48,219 nucleotides of DNA from an uncultured Oscillospiraceae bacterium (GTDB lineage: Bacteria; Bacillota; Clostridia; Oscillospirales; Oscillospiraceae): contig CATNCS010000011.1 of assembly GCA_950097245.1 (NCBI GenBank), positions 1 to 48,219 on the forward strand. The letters run 5' to 3'. Under the pieces are notes generated by a model that saw nothing but the letters and a program-made list of their open reading frames with translations, did no database searches and was not told where the DNA came from. A program made the translations under genes and the position numbers. This document shows, piece by piece, positions 15,594-23,949 of the stretch; within the stretch, counting starts at the first letter, position 1; every line of letters starts with the position of its first letter.

Positions 15594-16408
15594 TCCAGAA
15601 TCTGCACACCCACGCCACCTTCTGCGACGGCAAGAACTCCCCGGAGGAGCTGGTCCACGAGGCCATCCGGATGGATATGGACGCCTTGGGCTTCTCCAGT
15701 CACGCCCCTCTGGCCGGACAGGAGGACTGGACCATGTCGCCGGAGGACGTCCCCCGCTACCGGGCGGAGATTCTGCGCCTGCGGAAGCAGTACGCCGGGC
15801 GTCTGGAGATTTTTCTGGGCCTGGAGCAGGACTACTACTCCCCGCCCCCGGGGGAGGGCTGGGACTACCTCATCGGTTCGGTCCACTGCGTGGAGAAGGG
15901 CGGCAGGCTGCTCTCGGTGGACAGCCTCCCCGAGGATTTTGTGCGCAGCGCCCGTCAATATTACGGCGGGGACTTTTACGCCTTCGCCCAGGACTACTAC
16001 CGGCTGGTGGGGGATGTGGCGGAAAAAACCGGCTGTCAGATTGTGGGCCACTTCGACCTGATTACCAAGTTCAACGAGGGGGACCGGCTCTTCGACACCG
16101 GCCACCCCCGGTATATTGCCGCCGCCCTGGAGGCTCTGGACCGGCTGGCGGAGCGGGATATGATTTTTGAAATCAACACCGGGGCCATGTCCCGGGGGTA
16201 CCGGACCTCGCCCTATCCCTCCCCCGCCCTGCTGCGGGCTATGTACCAGCGGAAGGTCCCCATCTGTATCACCAGCGACTGCCATGACCGCGCCAATCTG
16301 CTCTACGCCTTTGCCCAGGCGGCGGAGCTGGCCCGCTCCTGCGGCTATCAGGAGCAGATGGTCCTCACAAGCCGGGGCTTTGTGCCCCAGGCGCTGGATT
16401 TTCCCTGA
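15590..16408 (+). CDS. PHP-family histidinol-phosphatase
   Basis: A 272-residue PHP-domain phosphatase. Metal-binding motifs: HTHATFCDG at residues 5-13, GSVHCVEKG, GHFDLITKF and SDCHDRANL. It dephosphorylates histidinol phosphate and replaces the HAD phosphatase half of bifunctional HisB enzymes. ATGA overlap with hisIE makes it the last gene of the operon. The HisK/HisJ-type role follows from position and family. Confidence 0.92.
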   Translation: MIQNLHTHATFCDGKNSPEELVHEAIRMDMDALGFSSHAPLAGQEDWTMSPEDVPRYRAEILRLRKQYAGRLEIFLGLEQDYYSPPPGEGWDYLIGSVHCVEKGGRLLSVDSLPEDFVRSARQYYGGDFYAFAQDYYRLVGDVAEKTGCQIVGHFDLITKFNEGDRLFDTGHPRYIAAALEALDRLAERDMIFEINTGAMSRGYRTSPYPSPALLRAMYQRKVPICITSDCHDRANLLYAFAQAAELARSCGYQEQMVLTSRGFVPQALDFP

Positions 16409-16411
16409 ACG

Positions 16412-16454
16412 CAAAAACCGGCCCCGATGCCTGAGACAGGACATCGGGGCCGGT
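16412..16454. terminator. Bidirectional terminator between his operon and dgoK
   Basis: A perfect 13-bp stem ACCGGCCCCGATG / CATCGGGGCCGGT. On the minus strand five T follow, giving a good dgoK terminator; on the plus strand only CTTCT follows, so it is weaker for the his operon. Confidence 0.8.
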
Positions 16455-16457
16455 CTT

Positions 16458-17444
16458 CTACCTCTGCTTCGCGCTGAGAATCTTCTTCAGTCCGCTGACA
16501 CCGTAGCTCTTGCCGTCGGAGACAGGCAGCCACAGCACCTGGTCGATGAAGGGACTGTCCTCCAGGAGGACGGAAAACAGCCGGTACATGAACTCGTCGG
16601 ACACCAGGGCCGCCGTGCGGCAGTGGGGCCAGAAGTTTTTACAGTAGTACTCCAGGGACTGGCGCACGCCCCCCAGGATGACCCCCTCCCCGTAGGAGAA
16701 CCGCTGGCGGGGCGTCCCCTCCCCAAAGGCGTCCATGGCCCGGCAGATATACAGCGCCCGGTTGAAGCCGAACTTCTCCAGGTTCTCGTAGCCCTTCAGG
16801 ACCATCTCCCGGTCGGGAGGGGAGCCGTCCCACTGAAGGACGGGGGAGAGAATGGTGTCCTTCTGGATGGCATGGAACAGCTCGCCGGTGAAGTTGGAGA
16901 TGATGCCGGTAATCTGTTCCCCCTGGAGACAGGTGACGTGGGTGTGGGAGCCGGGGAGGATCAGTGCCAGGTCGGAGGGCGCCCCGGCGGACTGAAGCTC
17001 GTCCAGCGCCCCCACAATCTCGATCTCCTCACCGCGCATGTTGTTCACAAAGGTGATGTCGTCGTGGACGGTTTTCAATCCGGGGACCAAGATGATCTCC
17101 CGGTGAAAGAGGGTGTCCTCCAGGAAGGGGACCAGCCCGCCGGCCAGTTCTTCCACCGTAATGGGGAGGGCCAGATGGGGGACCTCCTTCAGGCCGTAGG
17201 CGCAGGTAATCATCCCCGAGGCGTAGATGGCGGAGATGTCCCCCTCCTCCAGCTCGTTGGCGGACAGCACGTTGTTGTATAGCTCCCACAGCCCCTCGAT
17301 CAGCACCCGGTTGCTGCCGGCGATGGCGGAGTCCTTGGAGCCCACCGCCTTCTTGACGGTGTACCGCACCTGGAAATCCCGGTCCAGCAGGTAGGCCCTG
17401 GTGTTGGAGGTGCCGGAATCGTAATAGAGAATACAGTCCTTCAT
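16458..17444 (-). CDS. dgoK: 2-dehydro-3-deoxygalactonokinase
   Basis: A 328-residue sugar kinase of the DgoK family: YYDSGTSNTRAYLLD at residues 6-20, then ASGMITCAYGLKEVPHL and the late GSHTHV and GEGVILGG motifs. It phosphorylates 2-keto-3-deoxygalactonate in the De Ley-Doudoroff galactose/galactonate route. The ATG at 17444 is the real start: it overlaps the aldolase stump's stop (ATGA), and the 100 upstream codons in this frame are an out-of-frame reading of that aldolase. Its partner aldolase is truncated, so the route is probably not functional from this locus. Confidence 0.88.
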   Translation of the reverse strand: MKDCILYYDSGTSNTRAYLLDRDFQVRYTVKKAVGSKDSAIAGSNRVLIEGLWELYNNVLSANELEEGDISAIYASGMITCAYGLKEVPHLALPITVEELAGGLVPFLEDTLFHREIILVPGLKTVHDDITFVNNMRGEEIEIVGALDELQSAGAPSDLALILPGSHTHVTCLQGEQITGIISNFTGELFHAIQKDTILSPVLQWDGSPPDREMVLKGYENLEKFGFNRALYICRAMDAFGEGTPRQRFSYGEGVILGGVRQSLEYYCKNFWPHCRTAALVSDEFMYRLFSVLLEDSPFIDQVLWLPVSDGKSYGVSGLKKILSAKQR

Positions 17445-17664
17445 TTCAGCTTCTCCCTGTAGGCCCGGGCGGTGGCGGTGATCTTGTCGAAGTGCCCCTC
17501 CTTCACCAGCAGGGGGCTGACCAGGCTGCCGCCTACCCCCACGCCCACCGCGCCGGCCTGGATAAAGTCGGCGCAGTTGTCCACCGTGATGTTGCCCACC
17601 GCGCTGACGGGGATGTGCTTCAGGGGGGCCTTCAGCGCCTTCACATAGGCGGGCCCCTGCGGGC
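17441..17664 (-). pseudogene. C-terminal stump of a KDPG/KDPGal aldolase
   Basis: Reading leftward, the frame encodes [26 protein letters not shown] and GAVGVGVGGSLV, the last third of a class I 2-keto-3-deoxy-6-phospho(gluconate/galactonate) aldolase of about 210 residues. The first two thirds, including the Schiff-base lysine region, are missing: to the right of about 17655 the sequence is part of another gene on the other strand. It is coupled to dgoK by ATGA, as in an intact aldolase-kinase operon. Confidence 0.8.
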
Positions 17665-17793
17665 CGCTGGGGGGACCCGGAGGACCTGATGGGCCCAGCG
17701 GTGTTCCTGGCCTCTGACGCCTCTAACTTTGTAAACGGCCACATCCTCTATGTGGATGGCGGTATTCTGGCCTATATCGGCAAGCAGCCCTGA
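17656..17793 (+). pseudogene. C-terminal stump of an SDR-family sugar-acid dehydrogenase
   Basis: The plus-strand frame reads [19 protein letters not shown], then [20 protein letters not shown] and KQP before TGA. This is the C-terminus of a gluconate 5-dehydrogenase/KduD-type short-chain dehydrogenase. About 200 N-terminal residues, with the Rossmann nucleotide site and catalytic Tyr-Lys, are absent. The break coincides with that of the aldolase stump. It is too short for the usual gene calls. Confidence 0.8.
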
Positions 17794-17839
17794 GGGCAAA
17801 GCAGCGTCCCTCCCGCTCTTGGGCACATTGCCCTTTTTT
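17793..17839 (+). terminator. Terminator of the former SDR gene
   Basis: AGGGCAA pairs with TTGCCCT (or a smaller GGGC/GCCC hairpin), followed by six T. The original gene's terminator has survived the truncation. Confidence 0.6.
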
Positions 17840-17884
17840 ACAAAAGTTTTACGCCTCTTTTACAGAAGATTTGACAGAGACGTA

Positions 17885-17913
17885 TTGACTTTTCCCTCCT
17901 AAAGTTTTACAAT
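17885..17913 (+). promoter_or_regulatory. Promoter of the Fe3+/spermidine-type ABC operon
   Basis: TTGACT, a 17-base spacer, then TACAAT. The leader of about 60 bases has a GGAGGC/GCCTCC hairpin (about 17932-17947) next to a TGTAGG motif, possibly a degraded copy of the hairpin repeat. Confidence 0.75.
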
Positions 17914-17980
17914 AGGGAAGTCCTGTAGGTGGAGGCAAAGGCCTCCGCTGGGGACAAAATCAAAAATGGAGGAATGAAAC

Positions 17981-19156
17981 GTGAAGAAATTATTATCCAT
18001 GCTGCTGGCCTCGGCCATGGTGCTGTCCCTGGCCGCCTGCGGCGGAGGCGGGGAAAAGAGCACCCCCGGCTCTCAAGCCGCTTCCGGCAGCCAGCCCGGC
18101 GGCTCCCAGACCGACGCCAGCACCCCTGCCGGCGACCCCATGCAGGAGCTGATTGACGCCGCCAAGGCCGAGGGCGAGCTGGTGGTCTACGGCTCCTGCG
18201 AGGAGGAGTACCTGTCCGCCGCCTGCCAGAAGTTTGAGCAGATGTACGGCATCAAGACCACCTTCCAGCGCCTGTCCACCGGCGAGGTCCAGGCCAAGAT
18301 CGAGGAGGAGAACGGCAATCCCTCCGCCGACGTCTGGTTCGGCGGCACCACCGACCCCTACAACGTGGTAGCGGCCGAGGGCCTGCTGGAGCCCTACGCG
18401 GCCATCAACGCCTCCCACATCACCAAGGACGTGTACAAGCACTCCGACAACATGTGGCACGGCATCTACACCGGCATCCTGGGCTTTATGGTCAACAAGG
18501 ACGAGCTGGACCGGATGGGCCTGGAGGCCCCCAAGGACTGGCCCGACCTGCTGGACTCCAAGTATGAGGGCCTGATCTGGCTGTCCAACTACAACACCGC
18601 CGGCACCGCCAAGCTGGTCATCAACACCATGATCCAGAAGTACGGCCACGACGAGGGCATCCAGTACCTGGTAGACCTGGACAAGAACATTGAGGTGTAC
18701 ACCAAGTCCGGCTCCGGCCCCTCCAAGAACGTGGGCACCGGCGAGTGTGTCATCGGCATCGGCTTCCTGCATGACGGCATCACCCAGATTCTGGACAACG
18801 GCTATGACAACATCGAGCTGATTATCCCCTCCAGCGGCACCTCCTGCGAGATCGGCGCCACCGCCATCTTCAAGGGCGCCAAGCACCCCAACGCCGCCAA
18901 GCTGTGGATTGAGTACGCCCTGTCCCCCGACTGCGTGAACCAGGCCGACGAGGTGGGCTCCTACCAGTTCCTGGTACTGGACAACGCCGAGCAGCCCCAG
19001 GCCGCTTACGACTTCGGCCTGGACCCCAACAACGTGATGGACTATGACTTCGACGACGCTACCGCCAACATCGGCACCTACATCGAGGAGGTCATGACCG
19101 CTCTGGCTAACGCCGGCGCCAACACCGGCGACACCGGCCGCTTCCAGACCGAGTAA
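17981..19156 (+). CDS. ABC transporter substrate-binding lipoprotein (Fe3+/polyamine/phosphonate type)
   Basis: A 391-residue exported lipoprotein: charged MKK, hydrophobic stretch, lipobox LSLAAC with C20, then a Gly/Ser/Pro-rich linker to about residue 55. The mature part has the type 2 periplasmic-binding fold of the FbpA/AfuA group (GELVVYGSCEEEYLSA, VWFGGTTDPYN, GIGFLHDG). The GTG start has GGAGGA upstream. It binds the ligand outside the membrane and delivers it to the permease below. The ligand could be Fe3+, a polyamine or a phosphonate; I see no tyrosine pair that would settle on iron. Confidence 0.85.
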   Translation: MKKLLSMLLASAMVLSLAACGGGGEKSTPGSQAASGSQPGGSQTDASTPAGDPMQELIDAAKAEGELVVYGSCEEEYLSAACQKFEQMYGIKTTFQRLSTGEVQAKIEEENGNPSADVWFGGTTDPYNVVAAEGLLEPYAAINASHITKDVYKHSDNMWHGIYTGILGFMVNKDELDRMGLEAPKDWPDLLDSKYEGLIWLSNYNTAGTAKLVINTMIQKYGHDEGIQYLVDLDKNIEVYTKSGSGPSKNVGTGECVIGIGFLHDGITQILDNGYDNIELIIPSSGTSCEIGATAIFKGAKHPNAAKLWIEYALSPDCVNQADEVGSYQFLVLDNAEQPQAAYDFGLDPNNVMDYDFDDATANIGTYIEEVMTALANAGANTGDTGRFQTE

Positions 19157-19178
19157 TACAGCTACCTGTTCGCCAACC

Positions 19179-19215
19179 GGCGGGGACTGGCGCCAAACCG
19201 TCAGTCCCCGCCTTT
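19179..19215 (+). terminator. Hairpin after the binding-protein gene
   Basis: An 11-bp stem GGCGGGGACTG / CAGTCCCCGCC followed by TTTGATT. It probably stops part of the transcription, so that binding protein is made in excess over permease and ATPase. Confidence 0.65.
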
Positions 19216-19224
19216 GATTACACA

Positions 19225-19292
19225 GGCGGGCGGACAATGTCCGCCTCTACAAAGCCTCCCTACTGTGTAGGGGCGCACATTGTGCGCCCGTC
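19225..19292. repeat. TGTAGGGG-type hairpin-pair repeat, site d
   Basis: GGCGGACAATGTCCGCC then CTCTACA, followed by TGTAGGGGCGCAC and GTGCGCCCG. Two adjacent hairpins lie between binding protein and permease. Confidence 0.7.
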
Positions 19293-19327
19293 CGACCGAA
19301 TAAAATGATGAAAAGGAGGTCTCCTCC

Positions 19328-21091
19328 ATGGCAAAAAGCCAGAGCGCGGCGCTGGACCGGAAAAAGCTGATGGCCGACCCCATTATGGTGGGCACCATCG
19401 TGGTCCTGATCACGTTTTTGACCCTGTTCATCCTCTACCCCCTGGCCATCCTGCTGGTGGACAGCTGCTACGGCGGGAACGGCTTTACTCTGGCCACCTT
19501 TCAAAAGGTGCTGGCTATGCCCACCTTTCGTACCGCCATTGGAAACACCCTGAAGGTTGGCTTTCTGGTGGGCATCCTGTCCACCGTCGTGGGCCTGCTC
19601 TTCGCCTATGTGGAGGTCTACGTCAAGATGTGGAAGATCGTGGGCGGCCTGTTCAAGGTGGTGTCCATGCTCCCTGTGGTATCGCCCCCCTTTGTGCTGT
19701 CCCTGTCCATGATTATGCTCTTCGGCAAGGCGGGCATCATCACCCGCCAGTGGCTGGGCATCTATGACAACAGCGTGTACGGCTTCTGGGGCATCGTGAT
19801 TGTCCAAACCCTCACCTTCTTCCCGGTGTGCTACATGATGCTCAAGGGCCTGCTGAAGAACATCGACCCCTCCCTGGAGGAGGCCGCCCGGGACATGGGG
19901 GCCAGCCGGTGGACGGTGTTCGCCACCGTCACCTTCCCCCTCCTTCTCCCCGGCCTGGGCAACGCCTTCCTGGTCACCTTTATCGAGTCCATCGCCGACT
20001 TCGCCAACCCCATGATTATCGGCGGCTCCTACGACACCCTGGCCACCACCATCTACCTCCAGATCACCGGCGCCTACGACAAACAGGGTGCGGCGGCCAT
20101 GGCTGTGGTACTGCTGTGCATTACGCTGGGTATGTTTATCGTGCAAAAATACTATCTGGAGGCCAAAACCGCCGCCACCCTCACCGGCAAGGCCAGCCGG
20201 GGCCGGATGCTCATCGCTGACCGGAGCGTCACCATTCCACTGACCCTCCTGTGCTCCCTGGCCACCATTTTTGTCATTATGATGTACCTCTGCGTGCCCA
20301 TTGGGGCCCTGTTCCCCACCTGGGGCTACAAGTTCCGGCCCCTGACCTTCAAGTGGTTCGGTCAGGTGTTCAGCCGGTACCACGGCCTCCAGGCCTTCCG
20401 GGACTCCTTCGTCCTGTCCCTCATTGCCTCCCCCATCACGGCATTGCTGTCCATGATTATCTCCTACCTGGTGGTCAAGCGGAAGTTCAAGTCCAAGGGC
20501 TTTATCGAGGCGGTGTCCATGCTGGCTATGGCGGTACCCGGCACGGTGCTGGGCGTGGGCTATATCCGGGGCTTCTCCGGCGGCGTGTTCCACACGGGAT
20601 TTTTGCAGGGCATCTACGGCAGCGCGGCCATCCTGATTATCGTCTTTGTGGTCCGCTCCCTGCCCACCGGAACGAGGAGCGGCATCTCGGCCCTGCGGCA
20701 GATCGACAAGTCCATCGAGGAGTCGGCCTACGACATGGGGGCGGACAGCTTTAAGGTGTTCATGACGGTTACCCTGCCCCTGATTAAGGACTCCTTCCTC
20801 AGCGGCCTGGTCACCGCCTTCGTCCGGTCCATCACCGCTATCTCCGCCATCATCCTGCTGGTCACCCCCAGCGTCTACCTCATCACCGTACAGATCAACG
20901 AGTTTGCCGAGAAGGGCGCTTACTCCATCGCCTGCGCCTTCGCCACCATTCTGATTTTGATCACCTACGGCTCGGTACTGCTGATGAACCTGTTTATCAA
21001 GTACTTCGGCACCAGCAGGAAGCTGAAGCCGGAGAAGGTCAAGAAGGCAAAAATCAAGCGGATCAACATCCAAGTTGTCAAGGAGGGCTAA
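19328..21091 (+). CDS. ABC transporter permease, two fused membrane domains (FbpB-like)
   Basis: A 587-residue protein with about 12 membrane helices in two homologous halves. Each half has the EAA loop that contacts the ATPase: EEAARDMGASRWTVF near residue 180 and EESAYDMGADSFKVF near 465. Fused permeases are typical of the Fe3+ and 2-aminoethylphosphonate importers. The ATG is preceded by AAGGAGG, which lies inside a GGAGG-TCT-CCTCC hairpin. The next gene follows after three bases. It forms the membrane channel of the importer. Confidence 0.88.
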   Translation: MAKSQSAALDRKKLMADPIMVGTIVVLITFLTLFILYPLAILLVDSCYGGNGFTLATFQKVLAMPTFRTAIGNTLKVGFLVGILSTVVGLLFAYVEVYVKMWKIVGGLFKVVSMLPVVSPPFVLSLSMIMLFGKAGIITRQWLGIYDNSVYGFWGIVIVQTLTFFPVCYMMLKGLLKNIDPSLEEAARDMGASRWTVFATVTFPLLLPGLGNAFLVTFIESIADFANPMIIGGSYDTLATTIYLQITGAYDKQGAAAMAVVLLCITLGMFIVQKYYLEAKTAATLTGKASRGRMLIADRSVTIPLTLLCSLATIFVIMMYLCVPIGALFPTWGYKFRPLTFKWFGQVFSRYHGLQAFRDSFVLSLIASPITALLSMIISYLVVKRKFKSKGFIEAVSMLAMAVPGTVLGVGYIRGFSGGVFHTGFLQGIYGSAAILIIVFVVRSLPTGTRSGISALRQIDKSIEESAYDMGADSFKVFMTVTLPLIKDSFLSGLVTAFVRSITAISAIILLVTPSVYLITVQINEFAEKGAYSIACAFATILILITYGSVLLMNLFIKYFGTSRKLKPEKVKKAKIKRINIQVVKEG

Positions 21092-21094
21092 GCC

Positions 21095-22171
21095 ATGTCG
21101 AAAGAGAAAAAAGGGGTCCGTCTGGACCACATCTCCAAAATTTATCAGGACCCCAAGACGGGCAAGGATTTTTACGCGGTGAAGAACACCTCCCTGACCA
21201 TCGAGCCGGGCTCCTTCGTCACCCTGCTGGGCCCCTCGGGCTGCGGCAAGACCACCACCCTGCGGATGATCGCCGGCTTTGAGAGCCCCGACGAGGGGGA
21301 GATCTACCTGGGGGACCAGGCCATCAACGCCCTCACCCCCAACAAGCGGGACACCGCCATGGTCTTCCAGAGCTACGCCCTGCTGCCCCACTACAACGTC
21401 TTTGACAACGTGGCCTACGGCCTGAAGCTGCGCAAGGTGCCCAAGGAGGAGATCAAGGAGCGGGTCATGAAGATTCTGGACCTGGTGGAGCTGTCCGGCA
21501 TGGAGGGCCGCATGACCAACCAGCTGTCCGGCGGACAGCAGCAGCGGGTGGCCCTGGCCCGGGCCCTGGTCATCGAGCCCAGCGTGCTCCTCTTCGACGA
21601 GCCCCTGTCCAACCTGGACGCCAAGCTGCGGGTGTCCATGCGGACGGAAATCCGCCGCATCCAGCAGGAGGTGGGCATCACCGCCATCTACGTCACCCAC
21701 GACCAGAGCGAGGCCATGGCTCTCAGCGACAACATCATCATCATGAACCAGGGCGTGGTGGCCCAGATGGGCTCCCCCCAGGACATCTACTACCACCCCA
21801 ACAGCGAGTTTGTGGCCGACTTCATCGGCGAGGCCAACTTCCTCCGGGGCACTCTGGACCGGATGGACGGGGACCACGCCATCCTGAAGGTGGAGGGCCA
21901 CGCCACCCGGGTCCCGGCCAAGGAGGGGATGACCGCCGGAGCTGAATACACCGTGGTCCTCCGGCCTGAGTCCGCCGTGCTGAAGGATGAGGGCGGCCTG
22001 CCCTGCCAGGTAACCCTGTCCTGCTTTATGGGCTCCTATCAGAATTACCATGTGCAGGTGGGCGGCGCCCTGGTCAAGCTCACCGACTACAACCCCAAGA
22101 ACAAGCGCATCTACCAGGTGGGCGAGCAGTGCTCCCTGGTGTTTGACCCGGAGTCGGTACACATCCTGTAG
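21095..22171 (+). CDS. ABC transporter ATP-binding protein (FbpC/PotA-like)
   Basis: A 358-residue ATPase. Walker A GPSGCGKTT is near residue 46, the Q-loop is VFQSYALLPHY, the signature LSGGQQQRVALARAL near 140, Walker B LLFDEPLSNLD and the H-loop VTHDQSEA. From about residue 245 there is a TOBE regulatory domain, typical of the CUT1/spermidine/iron class. It powers the import complex encoded just upstream. The stop TAG lies in a CTGTAGGG sequence that resembles the end of the TGTAGGGG repeat. Confidence 0.92.
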   Translation: MSKEKKGVRLDHISKIYQDPKTGKDFYAVKNTSLTIEPGSFVTLLGPSGCGKTTTLRMIAGFESPDEGEIYLGDQAINALTPNKRDTAMVFQSYALLPHYNVFDNVAYGLKLRKVPKEEIKERVMKILDLVELSGMEGRMTNQLSGGQQQRVALARALVIEPSVLLFDEPLSNLDAKLRVSMRTEIRRIQQEVGITAIYVTHDQSEAMALSDNIIIMNQGVVAQMGSPQDIYYHPNSEFVADFIGEANFLRGTLDRMDGDHAILKVEGHATRVPAKEGMTAGAEYTVVLRPESAVLKDEGGLPCQVTLSCFMGSYQNYHVQVGGALVKLTDYNPKNKRIYQVGEQCSLVFDPESVHIL

Positions 22172-22217
22172 GGCCGCGGGTCAGAGGTCCCACCCCATTT
22201 CCCCCAATATAAGCGTT

Positions 22218-22250
22218 AAGACTACGGCGATTGCTCGCCGTAGTCTTTCA
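22218..22250 (+). terminator. Terminator of the ABC operon
   Basis: A perfect 13-bp stem AAGACTACGGCGA / TCGCCGTAGTCTT with a TTGC loop, then TCA. The T run is short, but the stem is strong. Confidence 0.65.
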
Positions 22251-22277
22251 GAATTCTGATACAGGGAGGAATACGTC

Positions 22278-22904
22278 ATGATAGAGATGATCGGATATCT
22301 GGGGTCTGCCCTGGTAGTGGCCTCCATGCTGATGTCGTCCGTCGTCAAGCTGCGGATCATCAACACCATCGGCAGCGGAATTTTCGCGGCCTACGCCCTG
22401 ATGATCCACTCCTACCCCACGGCGCTGATGAACGTCTTTCTGGTAGGGATCAACGTGTATAACCTGGTCAAGCTGAGCCAGAAGGACCGGAGCTACGACC
22501 TGGTGGAGGGCACCTGGGGAGAGGGTCTTCTCCGCTACCTGCTGGACTACTACAGGGAGGACATTCAAACATATTTCCCCGGCTTCACCCCGGACTGCGG
22601 GGCGGACCGGGCCTATATCGTCTGCTGCAACGGAAATCCGGCAGGCGTGCTGCTGGGAACCGACAGCGGTCAGGGGACCCTGCAGGTGCTGCTGGACTAC
22701 TCCACCCCCACCTACCGCGACTGCTCCATCGGGACCTATCTGTACTCCAGGCTGCCCTCCAGAGGCGTCCACACCCTGGTTTTCTCCGGGAAGGAGTCCC
22801 AGGCCCACGCGGCCTACCTGACCAAAATGGGCTTTGCCAAAAAGGATGGGGCCTATGTCAAGAATCTGACCGCTCCTCACGCCACTGCTTCATCGCATCG
22901 CTGA
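22278..22904 (+). CDS. YgjV-like membrane domain fused to a GNAT-like domain
   Basis: A 208-residue protein. Residues 1-70 form about three membrane helices resembling the Imp-YgjV family (IGYLGSALVVASMLMSSVVK, INTIGSGIFAAYAL). Residues 85-195 look like a soluble GNAT-type fold (VEGTWGEGLLRYLLDYY, then CSIGTYLYSRL and a C-terminal AAYLTKMGFAKK typical of GNAT ends). The function is unknown. AGGGAGGAA precedes the ATG. Its last 47 bases overlap the convergent diguanylate cyclase gene. The GNAT assignment is by appearance only. Confidence 0.6.
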   Translation: MIEMIGYLGSALVVASMLMSSVVKLRIINTIGSGIFAAYALMIHSYPTALMNVFLVGINVYNLVKLSQKDRSYDLVEGTWGEGLLRYLLDYYREDIQTYFPGFTPDCGADRAYIVCCNGNPAGVLLGTDSGQGTLQVLLDYSTPTYRDCSIGTYLYSRLPSRGVHTLVFSGKESQAHAAYLTKMGFAKKDGAYVKNLTAPHATASSHR

Positions 22905-23787
22905 CCCACACAACTCTGTTTCGGCCCAGCTTTTTGGCGTCATACAGCATGGCGTCCGCCATCTTCAGGCAGGAGTCATAGGTGCTGTCCCTCCGGGGTA
23001 TCATGGTAGCCCCTCCGATGCTGATGGTGACCCAGGGGGAGACCTCAGGGTTGTGGGGAATGTGGAGGTCCTCCACCGCCTGACGGACCCGCTTCAGATG
23101 GTTAAAGGCCTTTTCTGCGGAGTCGCCCACCAGGAAGGCCACAAATTCCTCCCCCCCATAGCGGGCAAAGAAGTCCGTGCTGCGCCGCAGATGGGAGGCC
23201 ACCGTCTTGGCCACGGAGGTAATCACCGTATCCCCGGCGGGGTGGCCGAAGGTGTCGTTATACACCTTGAATTTATCAATGTCAAACATGCAGACGGAAA
23301 AGGGAATCTGAAGGCGGGTGGCCTCCTGCCATTTTATTATACTGTAGCGGTCGTGACGCCGCCGGTTGGCCACCCCGGTGAGGGGGTCGGTGACCGACAG
23401 GGCCTCAATCTGCCTCCGATAGCGGTACAGCTTGATATGGGTGTTCACCCTGGCCTTGACGATCAGCGGGTGGAACGGCTTTACAATGTAGTCCACCGCC
23501 CCCAGGGTAAGGCCGAGCTGCTCGTGTTCAATATCGGCCAGGCTGGTAATCAGAATCACCGGGATGTGCCGGGTGATGACCTCCTCCTGCAGGGTTTTCA
23601 GCAGCGTAAAGCCATTCATGTCCGGCATAACCACATCCAGCAGAATCAGCGAGTAGCTGCCTGAGCTGGCGTAGTCAAGGCCGTCCTGCGCCGTGTGGAC
23701 AAGCGTAATCTCATAATCATTCTCCAGGATGGATTTCAACTGAGTGGCCTGTACAAGGCTATCGTCTACTATCAAAATCTTTTCCAT
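22858..23787 (-). CDS. Response regulator with GGDEF domain (diguanylate cyclase, PleD-like)
   Basis: A 309-residue protein. The receiver domain (1-120) has phospho-acceptor D51 (LILLDVVMPD) and K103. The GGDEF domain (about 130-300) has an active GGEEF at 211-215, the DIDKFK metal motif and an intact RxxD inhibitory I-site at 202-205. It should make cyclic di-GMP when phosphorylated, with product feedback. No cognate kinase is adjacent. It overlaps the convergent YgjV-like gene by 47 bases. Confidence 0.93.
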   Translation of the reverse strand: MEKILIVDDSLVQATQLKSILENDYEITLVHTAQDGLDYASSGSYSLILLDVVMPDMNGFTLLKTLQEEVITRHIPVILITSLADIEHEQLGLTLGAVDYIVKPFHPLIVKARVNTHIKLYRYRRQIEALSVTDPLTGVANRRRHDRYSIIKWQEATRLQIPFSVCMFDIDKFKVYNDTFGHPAGDTVITSVAKTVASHLRRSTDFFARYGGEEFVAFLVGDSAEKAFNHLKRVRQAVEDLHIPHNPEVSPWVTISIGGATMIPRRDSTYDSCLKMADAMLYDAKKLGRNRVVWVSDAMKQWREERSDS

Positions 23788-23848
23788 TTTTACACCCCTT
23801 GTTCAGGCCGCTCCCTCCCGGTTTGAAGCGTGGCCCTGTTGTCTGATA

Positions 23849-23877
23849 AGTATATAATAAAATTCTAAAAATAGCAA
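23849..23877 (-). promoter_or_regulatory. Promoter of the diguanylate cyclase gene
   Basis: On the minus strand TTGCTA, a 17-base spacer, then TATACT, in a locally AT-rich stretch. Confidence 0.65.
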
Positions 23878-23949
23878 GAAATATTCTTGGGTAACCGCGC
23901 CTGCCTCACAAGCCCTTTGAATTTTCCGCAGCCGTACCATCTGCTCCAT

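Noticed and set aside
17445-17744. A 100-codon N-terminal extension of dgoK
   Set aside because: In this frame the bases encode Arg/Gly/Pro-rich nonsense, while the overlapping frame encodes conserved aldolase sequence. The family start is the ATG at 17444.
19247-22162. A 971-codon open frame on the minus strand opposite the ABC permease and ATPase genes
   Set aside because: It is the mirror of GC-rich codon bias: the plus-strand genes have clear families and ribosome sites, while the antisense product is His/Gly/Gln-rich low-complexity sequence with no motif.
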